From Lingula anatina (lineage: Eukaryota; Brachiopoda; Lingulata; Lingulida; Lingulidae): 64,000 nt of DNA. The notes under the pieces are model-generated. The model worked only from the letters and a program-made list of their open reading frames with translations. It searched no databases and was not told where the DNA came from. The stretch covers positions 144,405-208,404 of the forward strand of contig NW_019775676.1 in the NCBI RefSeq assembly GCF_001039355.2, given 5' to 3'. The translations under genes and the position numbers were made by a program. This document shows positions 23,781 to 36,956 of this stretch, one piece after another. Position 1 is the first letter of the stretch. Each line of letters opens with the position of its first letter.

Positions 23781-25072
23781 GTGAGTATATTTTCTTTACT
23801 TTGTGATTAAAATTTGCTAGTGCTTTTCTTTTCTTTACAGACAACATAGGATGTTATGATTTTATGATTGTGGCTCCTTCTCCGCGGTATTTGACTCCGA
23901 AGACGGCTCGAATCTCCGGAAACAACCTCTTCTCTGTACGATAAATTGCTACACTGCATATATGGAAATATCTATGGCCAGATTTATGCTTAGTCAATCT
24001 GCTTTGAGGCGAAGGACTTTTGAGTTAAAGAGAATCGCCAAATAAAATTCGAAATATTCTCTCTCTCAGATACCAAACTAAAAGGCATTTGTTTCTACCG
24101 GTATAAAATTTAGACTTGCATTTAGCAGTACAACCATCTAGGGCGTTCACAGTCTTGGATTTATCCGTTTGTTATTTTTGCTTATTGAGTAGTACGTCTC
24201 AGCTGATTTTCAAAAGCTTGATCCGCGGTGTTTTTACATGTAAGATAATGCATTATATAACAAAAAAAATTTTTTAGAGATAATGAAATAATATTTAAAC
24301 ACTATACCAATTAGAAGGGTGATGTATTTAACAGCATATTTTATGGTTGAAGTGATCGAGCGTGATTCGTTAAATCGAACGTATTACTAGTGTGTTATAT
24401 AATGCAGTTTTTTATCCGGAAGACGTTTGCCCAGGTCGTATTGCCGTAAAATACTTTGCTACCTGAGAAGCCGGTGCCAGGGGTTTAAGATGAACATGTC
24501 TAATTCTTTGGTAAAATAACAGATCCTATCACGTTTTCGAGAAAATACGAAAAGGTAGAAATGTATATAGGAAGTTAATTGTATAATTGTATAATTTTAT
24601 AAGTTAACAGACACTTTTCAGCGTAAGCGGGAAAAAGGTTAAAATTTCATATTTAACAGACTTTATTCAACCATATATTTACGGTAGGATTACGTAAGGA
24701 TACGAGTTCCAATTTGCAAAGTAGTTTCAAAAATTTAGCAACATGCACAGGGGTTTGGCAGTGAATTAGGTAGATTGGATCCGCCTCTGAAGCAGTTATC
24801 AAAAAAGACGCTCATATGGCTTGCTTTAGCAGACATTCCAAGCTTTTCCTTACATAACATACTGTGTTTGGCATTGTAGTCATTTTCCATAAAATTTCAC
24901 CCACATTCTGGCCTGACTGTGAAGCAGTTCTCAAGAAAAAATGACATTGCAATTTGCATTTCAACAACAACAAGAAGAACTCAAAAGCTTTTTTCACAGT
25001 TCCGTGTTATGTTCTATTTATTATTGATTTCTTTTCAGCATTAATACTTAACTTTCTTCAGGAAGTCAGAAG

Positions 25073-27157
25073 ATGGCCGGTTATCTTGGTGTCCTACTGA
25101 TTGCAGTCATTTTGACAGGCAGTGTTCTGAGGGAAACCCAAGCAGATTGCTGTTATTCGTTATCACGCTCAGCATTCTGTAAGGATTGCACAAAAGTAAG
25201 ATATAATTATTTATTATTAATGATACAGAAAAATATAAAGTGGCCAAAGTTGCACAAGAAGGAAATGACTTTAATTTGACTTATTTCTCCCTATTGTTAT
25301 TTCGAGGAAAAAAAATAAAAAGTTGTTTCCCTCCTCTCCGTCTGAATCCCCTCAACTTATTTTGATTAATTTGTGACAGGATACATAATATTCACATTTC
25401 TCAAAAACGCCATGTAAATCATCATAAATGAAAATATTGTGAAATGATAGTAAACTACATGNNNNNNNNNNNNNNNNNNNNNNNNNNNNNNNNNNNNNNN
25501 NNNNNNNNNNNNNNNNNNNNNNNNNNNNNNNNNNNNNNNNNNNNNNNNNNNNNNNNNNNNNNNNNNNNNNNNNNNNNNNNNNNNNNNNNNNNNNNNNNNN
25601 NNNNNNNNNNNNNNNNNNNNNNNNNNNNNNNNNNNNNNNNNNNNNNNNNNNNNNNNNNNNNNNNNNNNNNNNNNNNNNNNNNNNNNNNNNNNNNNNNNNN
25701 NNNNNNNNNNNNNNNNNNNNNNNNNNNNNNNNNNNNNNNNNNNNNNNNNNNNNNNNNNNNNNNNNNNNNNNNNNNNNNNNNNNNNNNNNNNNNNNNNNNN
25801 NNNNNNNNNNCCAAGCCCCCCCCCCCCCCTAAATAAATATAACAATTTATTACAAAAGACAGTTGGTAGGTCATAGTAATATCGGGATTTTTTTAGCAGA
25901 GAATTCAAAATAATAAAAGAAAGCTATGATTTTGAGGATGTTGGGATTTGTATTTGTCTTTTGAATACATACACTGCATTTTAGAAAACTCCGTACTGTG
26001 GATACGGGTCATGCAATATATTCGGCTGTGCTTGCAAAGATGGATGCCGAAAGGACTGTGGTTATAAACTCGGCAGCTACAGGTATTTGCCTGTTTGTTT
26101 TAAATTTGGTTTATGAAGATTGGTGTATTTCCATCTCACTTTACCCAAATATTTTATATTGAATAATCTTTTGTTTAGATTAATGACACAGTACAGTAAT
26201 ACGTGTATGCATAATGTATTAATATAGCTTTTGTAGAATTGGCACCACTGTGACGTCCATACACGTCTTGTTACAGTATTCAAACTGACTCGAATGCTAA
26301 GGTTTTATAAAGATAAACCTGAAATATTTTCATTGTCCTTGGGTAACTCTTTCTGCCATTCATTACGAACGCATCATAAACTGTGCATTTGTATCCTCTA
26401 TTTTTTAATTGCTAAAATTCAAATAATTAATTATGTATATCTTAACATTTTAGCAAGATCCTCAATAACGGCACTGTGGGGTGGCTTGCTAAATGTGACT
26501 GCACTAATAAAAGATCCGTGGAAGATGCTCACAGAAATAAAGATGTTGATGCAGACAGGTAAGGAGAAAACATTACTACATGACTTCATTTGAGCGGCGT
26601 ATATTTAGCGTAACAATATCGTTGGCATTATGGGTAAATGATTTTAGAACGTGTATGCATGATTATTTCCTGATTGCAACGTAAAATGCACAGGTTGTTG
26701 AGTACACTATCTAGGAGTCAGGCTTTTGTTTATAAATCATGGCGCCGATTTATTTGTTTGGGGGGTATGTTTCATATTCAACAGATTGTCAATGTTATCA
26801 AGCTAGAATTATGCGCAATGATTTCATGACATGTTTTCATGCAGATATGAATTAAACATAAACACATTTTGAAAAACGTATTACATGCCACTTCCATTTT
26901 GCCTGTCAAATTTGATTACTTTTGCTACAGTTGCTAAAGGGATGCCCACCCTCTCCTTTCCAAAGGGAAAAAGAAAAATCAGTGTTTTAAAACAACTTAG
27001 CATTTCTTCATAGATTCAAAATCGTTTTTAATTTTAAGTAATTGTTTTGCAAAATGAATTGGGCTTGCCATTTTCAACTTGGCTTGATCCTTCCTCTCTT
27101 GAAATATATATTACGCTTTGTTTTGTTTTCAGATATGGTCAGGAACCACAGGGTTAA
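25073..27157 (+). CDS. Secreted Cys-rich protein with Diedel-like motif, copy 1 (116 aa)
   Basis: Coding exons: 25073-25195 (phase 0), 25985-26082 (phase 2), 26454-26558 (phase 2), 27133-27157 (stop TAA 27155). All have GT-AG borders. The exon holding the ATG begins near 25062 after a non-coding first exon at ~23717-23780. Residues 1-25 are a signal peptide ending TQA|DCC. The mature protein starts CCYS and has FCKDC, then YCGYGSCNIFGCAC, KDGCRKDCGY and CDCTNKR near the C-terminus, 12 cysteines in all, ending YGQEPQG. The YCGxGxCNIFGCxC core is like that of Diedel-family secreted immune modulators. This assignment is motif-based and needs a profile search. ATTAAA at 27262-27267 is the likely poly(A) signal. 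Function in this animal unknown. Confidence 0.8.
25462..25810. other. Assembly gap (349 N)
   Basis: Run of N inside intron 2 of Cys-rich copy 1, followed by a C homopolymer. The same intron of copy 3 has a C-rich stretch there (42469-42485), so the gap probably reflects unsequenceable C-rich DNA. No exon is lost, because exons 1 and 2 flank it intact. Confidence 0.95.
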
Positions 27158-27261
27158 TTGACACTGAGACAAGATGAAAGGGCTGAGAGAGAAGAGGACT
27201 GGATTGACATTTGTTTCGATTTTAAGATTAAAAGTGAGATCAGAGAAACGCCCATTCTTTA

Positions 27262-27267
27262 ATTAAA
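27262..27267 (+). terminator. Poly(A) signal ATTAAA, Cys-rich copy 1
   Basis: ATTAAA about 105 nt after the stop codon. Conserved in copy 2 in the same context ('cccattctttaattaaacgg'). Confidence 0.6.
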
Positions 27268-27604
27268 CGGAATTGCATTGCATTTGTGTTGATGTTTTTA
27301 TTCAAATTTTGGTAGGGAATGAAAACTTTGGGTAGTTTTAAAAGAAAAGCATTAGAAGCCCGTCGCTTGATTTGAAATTACTGCTTATAAGTCAGTCCTC
27401 ATCCAATTTACGCCGTCATTTTTGCTTACAAACTTGTTACAGCACCAAAGTCTTAGGTAATAAAAAAATACCTTCACTGGACTTAAGAATGAGCCAAAAG
27501 TCACAATACAAAACCAACAGTTCAAAAGACAAACAGTCGTACATTCCCACCTAGCACAATCGGCTCTTTAATCACTTGAAGACTGTCATAATGGCCTAAA
27601 CGAT

Positions 27605-28078
27605 GCATACTGTGACCTTGAAATTGACCTACTTTTCACCATGAACTGAAGTTTTGAACATTTTAGTCCCTTATTTCCCAAGAACTGGCACATATAGGCC
27701 CATAGTTACTATTGAACTTGAATAGGAAGTCATATACTGACAATTTAACCATTACCTTATAATTGACCTTAGACCTTTTCATCGCGAGCTGAAAATTACA
27801 ACCTTCCTATCTGTTATATCTCCAAAACTAGCAAAAATATGTCAAAGTTACTATTGAACTTGAAAAATTTGGATGTAAACTTTACTCTTCCCCATGATTT
27901 TGTTTTAAATTGTAATTTTTAATGAAAAATATATGGAACTCTAGAAAACATTTTGTAGATCTTGTCAAGCACAACACTAGAGGTGGTTTCCTTATTTTTG
28001 CTTTTTTATACGAATGCGCTTACTCCAGCTGGTGGTACAATTCCCGGAGGCGGTATCGCCTCTCTGATCCTCTAGTTA
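27605..28078. repeat. Composite dispersed repeat between duplication blocks A and B
   Basis: Two diverged TGACCTTG-type units (like 1-260) followed by the 'acgaatgcgctt...ctccagctggtggtacaa' element (like 335-475). It lies exactly between the end of block A and the start of block B, so it may have taken part in the duplication (inference). Confidence 0.6.
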
Positions 28079-30285
28079 TGTTTGCTTTTGAGACCAAGAT
28101 TAGAGAACGTCGAGGCCGCCATCTACATGTATATGTAAGTAATTCAAAGATAAATCTACAATGTAACTTTGCCTATGTTTCTTCTTCAAGTGTCAGGCCT
28201 GGTGTAGGCATCGATGATCATGTTCCTCCAGTTTACTCTGTATTAACAGTAGACATTTGGAGGGGGGGCAGAGGGGGGCATAAAGGCTGTCAATATATGA
28301 TGTATGTCCTTTGCCTTCCTCTTCTTCTTCCTTCAGTTTTCCCACAAAGTACAAGTTTTTCTATACCATGACGTCTACAAAATAACGGACATGCACGTCA
28401 CAGCAATTAACCGGGTGTAATATCAATGCAATTTACGGTTTGCTTATGTAAATCATGCCCGAACATCATTGCTGATTATTATGATTGTCTATAACAACTT
28501 TATAATAATACTGCTCACATATCATCCCCAACAAAATTCGTTATCTACCAATAAAAGTCCAACAGGAATATCGTATTGGGCTTCGGGGTTCAGATTATGA
28601 GTTCCGTATTGTTTGGGGAGGTTGGCTCATGCCTCAGTTAAAACAAGCAATAGAGTGGTCGCCGGGTTCCCCTTGAAGATGCAAGGGGTTATCCCAACGA
28701 TCTCGATGGTCTATCAAGCCGAATTCCTTGGTCTCCATCACTCATCATCGGTATTTATAAAAATCATGGGGCACAGCTAGAACTGCAGTAGCTGAAGGAA
28801 AACCAGGATTAGCTTGTTGGGGTGTTCTAAGCTCAAACATTGCTTTTTCCATTCCCTATAACGCAATTTAGAAAACAGGCATATATATATTCAATGACGT
28901 GATCAGGGATTTTGCATCAGCAACAATTAACTTAATTAAGTAAACTGGTATAATGTCGCTAAAGTAAGTAGACACCTACCGCGAGTGACATCCTTCATAA
29001 AAATATCCCCGCATTGTATTATGGAGGATATACATGTTTACATCATCGTCTAGAATAGACTCCTGACAGATAAAAGTGAATATTTCTACCCAAAAAAATT
29101 GTGGGGAAACCGCCCTTTCTGGGGAGTGGGGGATGACTACGGCCCTCCCTGCCTGGGATTTGACGGATGTTCAAAGGGAGATTCAGAAGCTGATAATGCT
29201 GTAAGCCTGTATCACAACACCTTGCGCGTAAAAAGCTGTCCAGGTTTGCTTTCAGTTATATTATGTTCAAATTGATCAGTTTAAAATAGCATCCTTGGGA
29301 AAAATTATGTTTCTAGTATACTAAAGTTTCTCCAAACACAACATAATTTAACAATAAATGGACAATTAAGAATCCCTCTTGCACAATGACGACGGCACCA
29401 GAAGTTCAATACTGTACGAATGAAACTCGATCAGCGCCATGTTGTCCTGACAAGGGGTGACGAGTTCCATTTAACGTTATGATTAATGCTGACAGGTCGG
29501 TGAAGGTATACCGATATTCACCATCGCATGGGTTTTGAAATAAGATAACACTAAAGCTATGTCTATTCTATTTCTTTAGTTTGATGTTCCTTTTATCAAA
29601 GATATGAATGTTTTAGGGTGCAGTGAAGAACATCGTGTTGAGAGTTCTCAACATTTAATTTAATTTTGCCCTTCTGCCGTATGGCGTATGGGGTTGTCAT
29701 GGGTTTACTTTTACAAAGTTTGTATCATCAAATAAAAATTCAAAAGAAAAATATCCTTTAATGTCGAACATTGAAGGGCTTTGTAACTAGCCATTTTTTC
29801 TGTATTATTTTCAAAAGGATAACTTTCTTTGATGAACAACTTTAGAGTTCTTATACACTGCTTACCAGTATATTTTTTCTCATCACAGAAAGCAAACCAA
29901 ATATTGCTTTCATATTTATATACTGCTGCACATATATTACAATGACTAGAGTTACTTGTACGTTTTTGTCATTTCCGAAATACAGCTCCACATGTACACG
30001 CGTTTAGGGATGGAATAACAAAAGGGTGAAATAACAAAAGTTATGTAAGAAAGTTAAGATATTGCGCTGTATTAATCGAGAAATTAGTGACTGCTTCGAT
30101 AAAGGTAATGTCTGAACAATTTAATGAGTGTCTGAAGCATTAAGTATAGCACACAGAGATCAAAAAGACCCCATCACTTCCACTTTGCTGAAGTGAGACT
30201 TTGAAGTAATTGGTAATTACCAGTATGTTTTTCAGTTTTGTGATTGTCAAAGCAATATCGTTGATTCCTTTTGCAGTAGGTGTGA

Positions 30286-30379
30286 TATAAGGCTGCGACA
30301 TTCATTGGTGATCATTCATATCGAAAAGCTCATACCCAGCAAGTGCCTTCAGTTCACTCGTTTGCCTTACAGGGATCCA
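30286..30379 (+). promoter_or_regulatory. TATA promoter and non-coding first exon, copy 2
   Basis: TATAAG at 30286-30291, then the conserved non-coding first exon ending at a GTGAGT donor (30380). Closely matches copy 1. Confidence 0.65.
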
Positions 30380-31180
30380 GTGAGTATATTTTCTTTACTT
30401 TGTGGTTACAATTGGCTAGTGCTTTTTCTGTACGTACAGCATTGGATTGTTATGATTTTATGATTGTGGCTCCTTCTCCGCGTTATTTGACTCCAAAGAC
30501 GAGACTTAGTTTAGAACGTTGTCTTCAAATTTGTATAACCTCAAGATAAACATTTAACTTAGAATTGGTTTTCGAATTTCTGGAAACACCCTCGTCTTCC
30601 TATCATAAACTGCTGCACTCCACATTTGCAAATATCTATGGCCAGATTTATGCTTAGTCGACCTGCCTTGAGGCGAAAGACTTTTGAGGTAAAGAGAATC
30701 GCCAAATAATATTTAAATTTTCCTCTCTCTCAGATACCAAACTTAAATTTTACTTGTTTCTGCCGGTATGAATTTTAGACTTGCATTTAGCAGTACAACC
30801 ATCTAGTACTCATTCAGTCACGGGTGTTCTCAGTCTTGAATAAATCCGTTTATCATTTTTGCTATTGAGTACATCTCAGCTGATTTTCAAAAGCTTGATC
30901 TGCATTGTTTTATGTGTAAAATGATGCATTATATGTCAAATAAAAATAAATTTCAGAGATTATGAAATAATACTTAAACACTATTTACCAATTAAAAGGG
31001 CCATGTATTTTAACAGAATATTTTTTGGTTGAAGTGAGTGTGATTCGTTAAATCGAACATAGTGATTCGTCAAATCAAACATATTACTTGTCTGTAACAT
31101 GATGCAGTTTTGTTTATCCGTTTGCCCAGGTGGTTTGCCCAGGTCGTGTTTAAATATTTTACTACTTTGAGAAGCCGGTG

Positions 31181-32684
31181 TAACAGTAATCCAAGTCTTC
31201 CAGGAACCGAGGTCCTGTGGACCTCGGTTCCTGATAATGGTTGTCCGTAGGACTAACATTACTTGGGAATAGTAGTCCTACAGGGACTTAGGTTCCTGGC
31301 TCATAATAAGAGTAGGTAGGACTTGTATTACTGTCAGCCTTTTAATCCTGTTACACCTATGACAGTAATATAAGTCCGGGCATTTGAAAGTCCTATCCTT
31401 AGGAAATAATACTGTTTAATGAAAAAATGAGCCATGTATCAGACAAAAAATAAGAGGTTTACAACTTCTTCTCGTCTGTGTAATAGTTAACGTGCAGGAC
31501 CACAAGATATGAATACATGAATCATTCTGTTTTACCTATGGTTTCTAGACCTACCGTTGACTTGAACTTCCACGCCGCCCTGTCCCCTATTTATTACTTG
31601 TAGCAAAATGTTTAATGATGTTTTTAATGTCTAATATGTGTTCGAATGTGTTTGTTTTGTCTTTTAAGTGTCAAGGCACCAAAATAGCAAAGGGTTATTA
31701 CAGAACATTATATACATATATGCAATTTTTAATTTCTACACTGTCTTGTTTGTCTTAAATCTCTGCCCATACTTTACATGAGCAAATTTCCATCGAGTTT
31801 GAGGTTATTTTTCAATTTCAGCGAGTGTAAACAGAAAAATAAATCTAAGATCGGAGATCCCGCGTTTTGTGTAAAGTGATTTTTTCTCTTAGGCATAAGG
31901 TTTTGAAAAAGAGAGAGAGAGAGAGAAAAAAAAGAATTTCGACGCAAAACACAAAAGGTACACCCCAGTAGAAAAGGACATGAAATAAAATACACTGTAC
32001 ATATACCTCAAAGGATGAAAATAAGGGATGAATTTGGATGGTGCCTTATTTTGTTAAAAAAATATAGGGCAAACCAGGCTCATACATATTGTTCACTGAG
32101 GGAGGAGTGCGCCAAAAACATGTGTTAACACGTCAAAATTTGCGTTTACTAGATGAAAATACACATAAAATAAATAAATTGTTTTTGTTTCTTCATTAAT
32201 ATGCACATAAACTGCCTATCGGAAAATAAAAACATTGTAAAATATAAATATAAAATGTCATATAAATAGAATAAAGCAAACGTTTATTATATCTTTAAAA
32301 CTAGTATGTCTCTATATCCATTTATTCATGTCATTTCTTGGTGTAACTTTAAACTACATGTATATAGGACATGCGTTACTAAAATGCCAGGAACGCACGT
32401 CCCATTAGGACACGTCAAAATGTGCGTTTACTAGATGAAAATACACATAAAATAAATAAATTGTTTTTGTTTCTTCATTAATTAATTCATTAATTCATTG
32501 GCATTGTAGTCATTACTACACGTAGGAGTTACATTACTTGGGAGCCTTTGTCCTACGGACATTGAATCCTAGTAACGTATGTCCTAGGACTTCCATTCCT
32601 AGCAATGCATGCCCTAGGACTTGAATTCCCAGGACTTAGTGTCCGGGCGGGCTTACTAGGACGGGCAGTCCTGCCACACCTGTA
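31181..32684. mobile_element. 1.5-kb foldback-rich insertion, absent from paralogous block A
   Basis: In block A 'gaagccggtg' runs straight into 'ccaggggttta' (24476). In block B these are separated by ~1.5 kb. The insert begins with hairpin-rich DNA ('ggtgtaacag' at 31177, its complement 'ttacacc' near 31357, and the palindrome 'aggaaccgaggtcctgtgga' with its complement). It ends with more AGGACT/AGTCCT repeats and 'ctgccacacctgta', whose complement resembles the left end. A ~65-bp direct repeat ('tgcgtttactagatgaaaat') occurs at 32138 and 32415. No transposase is seen. Non-autonomous DNA element, or nested elements. Confidence 0.6.
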
Positions 32685-33298
32685 CCAGGGGTTTACGATG
32701 AATATGTTTTATTCTTTGGTAAAATAACAGATTTATACATATCCTGTCACGTTTTCGAGATATTATTCAAAAGTTGAGATGTATATCGGAAGTTAATTGT
32801 GCAATTTTCCTTGAAGTTAGCAGACACTTTTCAGCGGAAGCGGGAAAGGTTAAAATTTCACATTTAACATACTTTATTCAACTACATATATACGGTACGA
32901 TTACGTAAGGGATTCGAGTTCCAATTCGCAACGTAGTTTCAAAAATTCGGCAACATGCACAGGGGTTTGGTAGTGGATTTGGTAGATTGGATCTGCTTGT
33001 GTAGGAGTCACCAAAAAAGACGCTCACATGGCTTGCTTTAGCAGACATTCTAAGCTATTCCTTCCATAACATGTTGTGTTTGGCATTGTAGTCATATTCT
33101 ATAAAATTTCACCCACATTCTGACCTACCTGTGATGCAGCTTTTAAAAACAACTGCACTGCAATTTGCATTTCACCAACAACAAGAAGAACTCAAAAACT
33201 TGCGAGATATCATTTTTCACAGTTCCGTATTATGTTCTATGTATTATTGATTTCTTTTCAGCATTAATATTTGATAACTTTCTTCAGAAATTCAGAAA

Positions 33299-35014
33299 AT
33301 GACCGGTTATCTTGGTGTCCTACTGATTGCAGTCATTTTGACAGGCAGTGTTCTGAGGGAAACTCAAGCAGATTGCTGTTATTCGATACCGCGAGAAGGG
33401 TTCTGTTATGATTGCACAAGAGTAAGATACAATTATTTTTCTTTAATGGAACTGGCGTTTTGTTCCACGTGTTACTCGACGAGTTATACCGCCACCTATC
33501 GAGGACGTCTTCAGCTGTAGCAGTTCATTAAGAAAGATAGCTGGTTAATCCTAGTCGTTATTTGGAGACTTTTTGGCAGGAAATTCACAATATGCAAAAG
33601 CTATAATCAGCTCCTTCATTGATTCACACTAATATGACAACAGTATCTCTCCCTCCTGGCAGACATGTACAGGCACGTACTTCATGAATATGAAGTCTCT
33701 GTCTATGAAGTATACCGTACGACGACAACGTTGTAGATTGCTGTATTGAAGGTGAAGGGATTACATTTTGAATATATGCATTGCATTTCAGAAAACCCCA
33801 TACTGTGGGTACGGGAAATGTAATATATTCGGCTGTGCTTGCGACGGTGGATGTCGAAAGAACTGCGGTTATAAAATGAGCAGTTACAGGTAATTGGCAT
33901 TTGGGATCAAATTGATGGGCTTTTTTCCATCAATATTTACTTAATAGTTCTCTATTGAATAATCTTACATACATGTTGGTTAGATTTATGACAGTGTAGT
34001 AATACGTGTATGCATAATGTTTTAATATACCTTTTTGTAGAAATGATACCACTGTGATGTACATAGATGAATTTCTTTTACATTAAATACTGCGGACATC
34101 ACGTTACTAACGTCTTGTTACAGTATACCATTTGAAAGGTACTTCTACCGCACCCAAATACTAAGGTCTTATAAGGATAAACTTGAAATATTTTCAGTGT
34201 GTTCGGTGCCTCTTTCTGTCCTGTATTACACACCATATATTGAGTACTTGTATCCTCTATTTTTTAATTGCTAAAATTCAAATAATTAATTATGTATATC
34301 TTAACATTTTAGCAAGATCATCAATAACGGCACTGTTGGGTGGCTTGCTAAATGTGACTGCACTAATAAAAGATCCGTGGAAGATGCTCACAGAAATAAA
34401 GATGTTGATGCAGACAGGTAAGGAGAAAACATGGCTACATGACTTCATTTAAGCGGCGTATATTAAGCGTAACAATATCGTTGGCATTAGGGATGAATGA
34501 TTTTAGAACGTGTATGGATGATTATTTCCTGATTGCAACGTAAAATGCACATGTTGTTGAGTACACTATCTAGGAGTCAGGCTTTTGTTTATAAATCATG
34601 GCGCCGATTTATTTGTTTGGGGGTATGTTTCATATTCAACAGATTGCCAATGTTATCAAGCCAAAGTTATGCGCAATGATTTCATGACATGTTTTCGTGC
34701 AGATATGAATTAAACATAAACACATTTTGAAAAACGTATTACATGCCACTTCCATTTTGCCTGTCAAATTTGATTACTTTTGCTACAGTTGCTAAAGGGA
34801 TGCCCACCTTCTCCTTTCCAAAGGGAAAGAGAAAAAACACTGTTAGCAACTAAGTATTTCTTCATAGATTCAAAATTCGTTTTTAATTTTAAGTAACTGT
34901 TTTGCAAAATGAATTGGACTTGGGGTTTTCAACTTGACTCCATTTATCCGTCTTGAAAAATTTTATATTACCTTTTGTTTTGTTTTCAGATATGGTAAGG
35001 AACCACAGGGTTAA
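33299..35014 (+). CDS. Secreted Cys-rich protein with Diedel-like motif, copy 2 (116 aa)
   Basis: Coding exons: 33299-33421, 33792-33889, 34313-34417, 34990-35014 (stop TAA 35012). Splice phases are identical to copy 1 and all sites are GT-AG. The exon with the ATG begins near 33288. Signal peptide as in copy 1 except Ala2 to Thr. The mature part has CCYSIPREGFCYDC, then YCGYGKCNIFGCAC, DGGCRKNCGY, CDCTNKR and a YGKEPQG end, with 12 cysteines. Exon 3 differs from copy 1 at only 2 of 105 bases, while exon 2 differs at roughly 16 of 98. ATTAAA at 35120-35125. Likely role: secreted, possibly immune-related, by motif similarity only. Confidence 0.82.
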
Positions 35015-35119
35015 TTGATATTGAGACAATATGAAAGGTCTGACAAAGAAGAGGACTGGATTGAAATTTGTTTCCGGTTTTAAGATTGATAGTGAAATGA
35101 GAGAAACGCCCATTCTTTA

Positions 35120-35125
35120 ATTAAA
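35120..35125 (+). terminator. Poly(A) signal ATTAAA, Cys-rich copy 2
   Basis: Same context and spacing after the stop codon as in copy 1. Confidence 0.6.
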
Positions 35126-35439
35126 CGGAATTGCAATGAATCTGTGTTGATATTTCTGTTGAAATATTGGTAGGGAAGAAATGCTTTGAGTAGTTTTTTA
35201 CATTTGTCACTGGCTTTGTGACTACTGTTTATAAGCCAGTCTTCGTCCACGTTACGCCATTATTTATTCTCACAGCTCGATATTAACGCTTTTGGTAACA
35301 ACAAAACACCTTGAATGAAACAAACATCATTCAGTGCGCTACAGGATGAGCCAAAATAAGAAAACCAATGGTTTGAAAGACAAAAGTCACACTTTCCCAC
35401 CTAGTAAAATCGGTCGTTAATCACTTGAAGACTATCAGA

Positions 35440-36720
35440 ATGGCTTGGAATGTTCACATTCTTCCAGAAACATGACCAACTAATGATTCCTTTCTCAAAA
35501 CACACAGATCGGGAGTTCATTTTGAAAATATCAAATACTAAAAATGTATTTTTTGTTAGGTGTGGGTTTTTGGAGATTTTATCTTTCTGTCATCAGTTGT
35601 CATGCAGTGATACACATGCACGTGATAAAAAGCTCTGTTGGACAGTTTTGGGCTGCATCATTCTGATATACATTATTTTACCGTTTAAGTAGAAACAAAA
35701 TCAACAGGTTTGTTCAGTCATATGCAATGGTGTGAAATGACAAGTGTATTTTGCCCATTTATTTTGCACAAATTATATCTCTAGTCTACGTTAATGTTTC
35801 CCCTAACATAAACAACAAAATTAGACGTTCACTGGACGATTTGAAACCCCTCCAATTACAATTAGTCTGGCACCAGGTGTCCAATATGAATAAAACTCGA
35901 TCAGAACCATGTTGTCGTAATGGAGGCGAAGGATTCTATTTGATCTTATAGTTACAGGGATAATAACCCTTCGTATGAGGTTTATATTTCACAATAAAAA
36001 CATTGTGAATCACAGTAATAATAGAAATATTATGTATTCTGTTTAACGACAAAAACAGCAGTTTTAGCTATTTTTCTGATATCTTATCTTGTCTTCAGAC
36101 CACATGACCTCCATTGATGGCTATACTCTGTTATAATCTCTTAAGAGATTTTAACAAAAAAAACAAAAAAAAAAAAAAACAAACAAACTTTTTAGAAAAA
36201 AAAACAGGGACTAACTTTGAATGTAAAAATGGATTCATTAACCATTGCTAAGTATGGGAAAATTGTTGTTTACTCTAGGACAATTCATTTTTTGGCCTAA
36301 ACGAAGAGTTATTATCCCATTAATACTGACAGGTAGGTGATTGTTAACCTTTAGTCACAATAGCAAGACTTTTGAAATGAGATAATAAAAGGGTGTTCCA
36401 AACACAGAACAAAGGTTTACTTTGACAAAGTTAAATTCTATCATCAAATAAATATTCAAAAGAAAAAAGTTCTTTAATGTCGACATTTGAAGTGCTTTGT
36501 AACTGCTTTTGATGTACGATATTAGTGTGTTCTTCAACTACCTTCTGGTACATTTTCCTCCCACAGAGGACAAGTCAAATGGCGTGTTAAAACTGTTAAA
36601 ACATATATCAAAATTACTGGAGCTTCTAACATGTTTGTTTTATTTTCACAATACAGCCGTTTACCTCAACATGGGCACCAGTGACTTAGGATGAAACAAA
36701 GAAAGTCGTGGAAGAAACGT
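35440..36720. repeat. 3' flank of copy 2, paralogous to 44.3-45.25 kb
   Basis: Shares 'ttttgg(g)ctgcat', 'ttaccgtttaagtagaaaca', 'caggtttgtt(c/t)ag', 'ctggatg(g/a)tttgaaa' and 'accatgttgtcgt' with the region after copy 3 and with 45.6-46.4 kb. No gene is visible. An A-rich run is at 36155-36185. Confidence 0.6.
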
Positions 36721-36956
36721 TGGATATTCTATTTTAATTTGCCTCCCATATATGAGTATGACATCCTTATGCTTATTTGTCTTCTCGTATGGAGTAAGGA
36801 CACAACCCAATAAATCCATGTAAGCAAGATCTTACAGATTACTATTTGAACTGCTGCGTGTGAATTATCGTACAAAGCTACTTATAATAGGATATATCTT
36901 GTTGTTGTGTGCCAGTCAATAACTCAAAACAATTCTTTAAATTTCGCCTTTATTGT

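Larger units (their letters stand above)
21495..27605. repeat. Large duplicated block A (carries Cys-rich gene copy 1)
   Basis: Colinear with 28078-35440 (block B). Both start at 'atgtttgcttttgaga(g/c)caag', share long near-identical stretches (for example 'ccgccctttctggggagtggg' near 22512 and 29110), the promoter, all exons and the 3' UTR. Divergence is uneven. Block B has a ~1.5 kb insertion at the place corresponding to 24476. Block A contains the 349-base unknown gap. Confidence 0.85.
28078..35440. repeat. Large duplicated block B (carries Cys-rich gene copy 2)
   Basis: Paralogous to block A throughout. Differs mainly by scattered substitutions and small indels, a 1.5-kb foldback insertion (31181-32684) and a small duplication of 'gattcgt(t/c)aaatc(g/a)aacat' near 31034-31082. 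Confidence 0.85.

Noticed and set aside
25366-25908. Long frames across the N gap
   Set aside because: They consist of unknown bases, so the openness is artificial.
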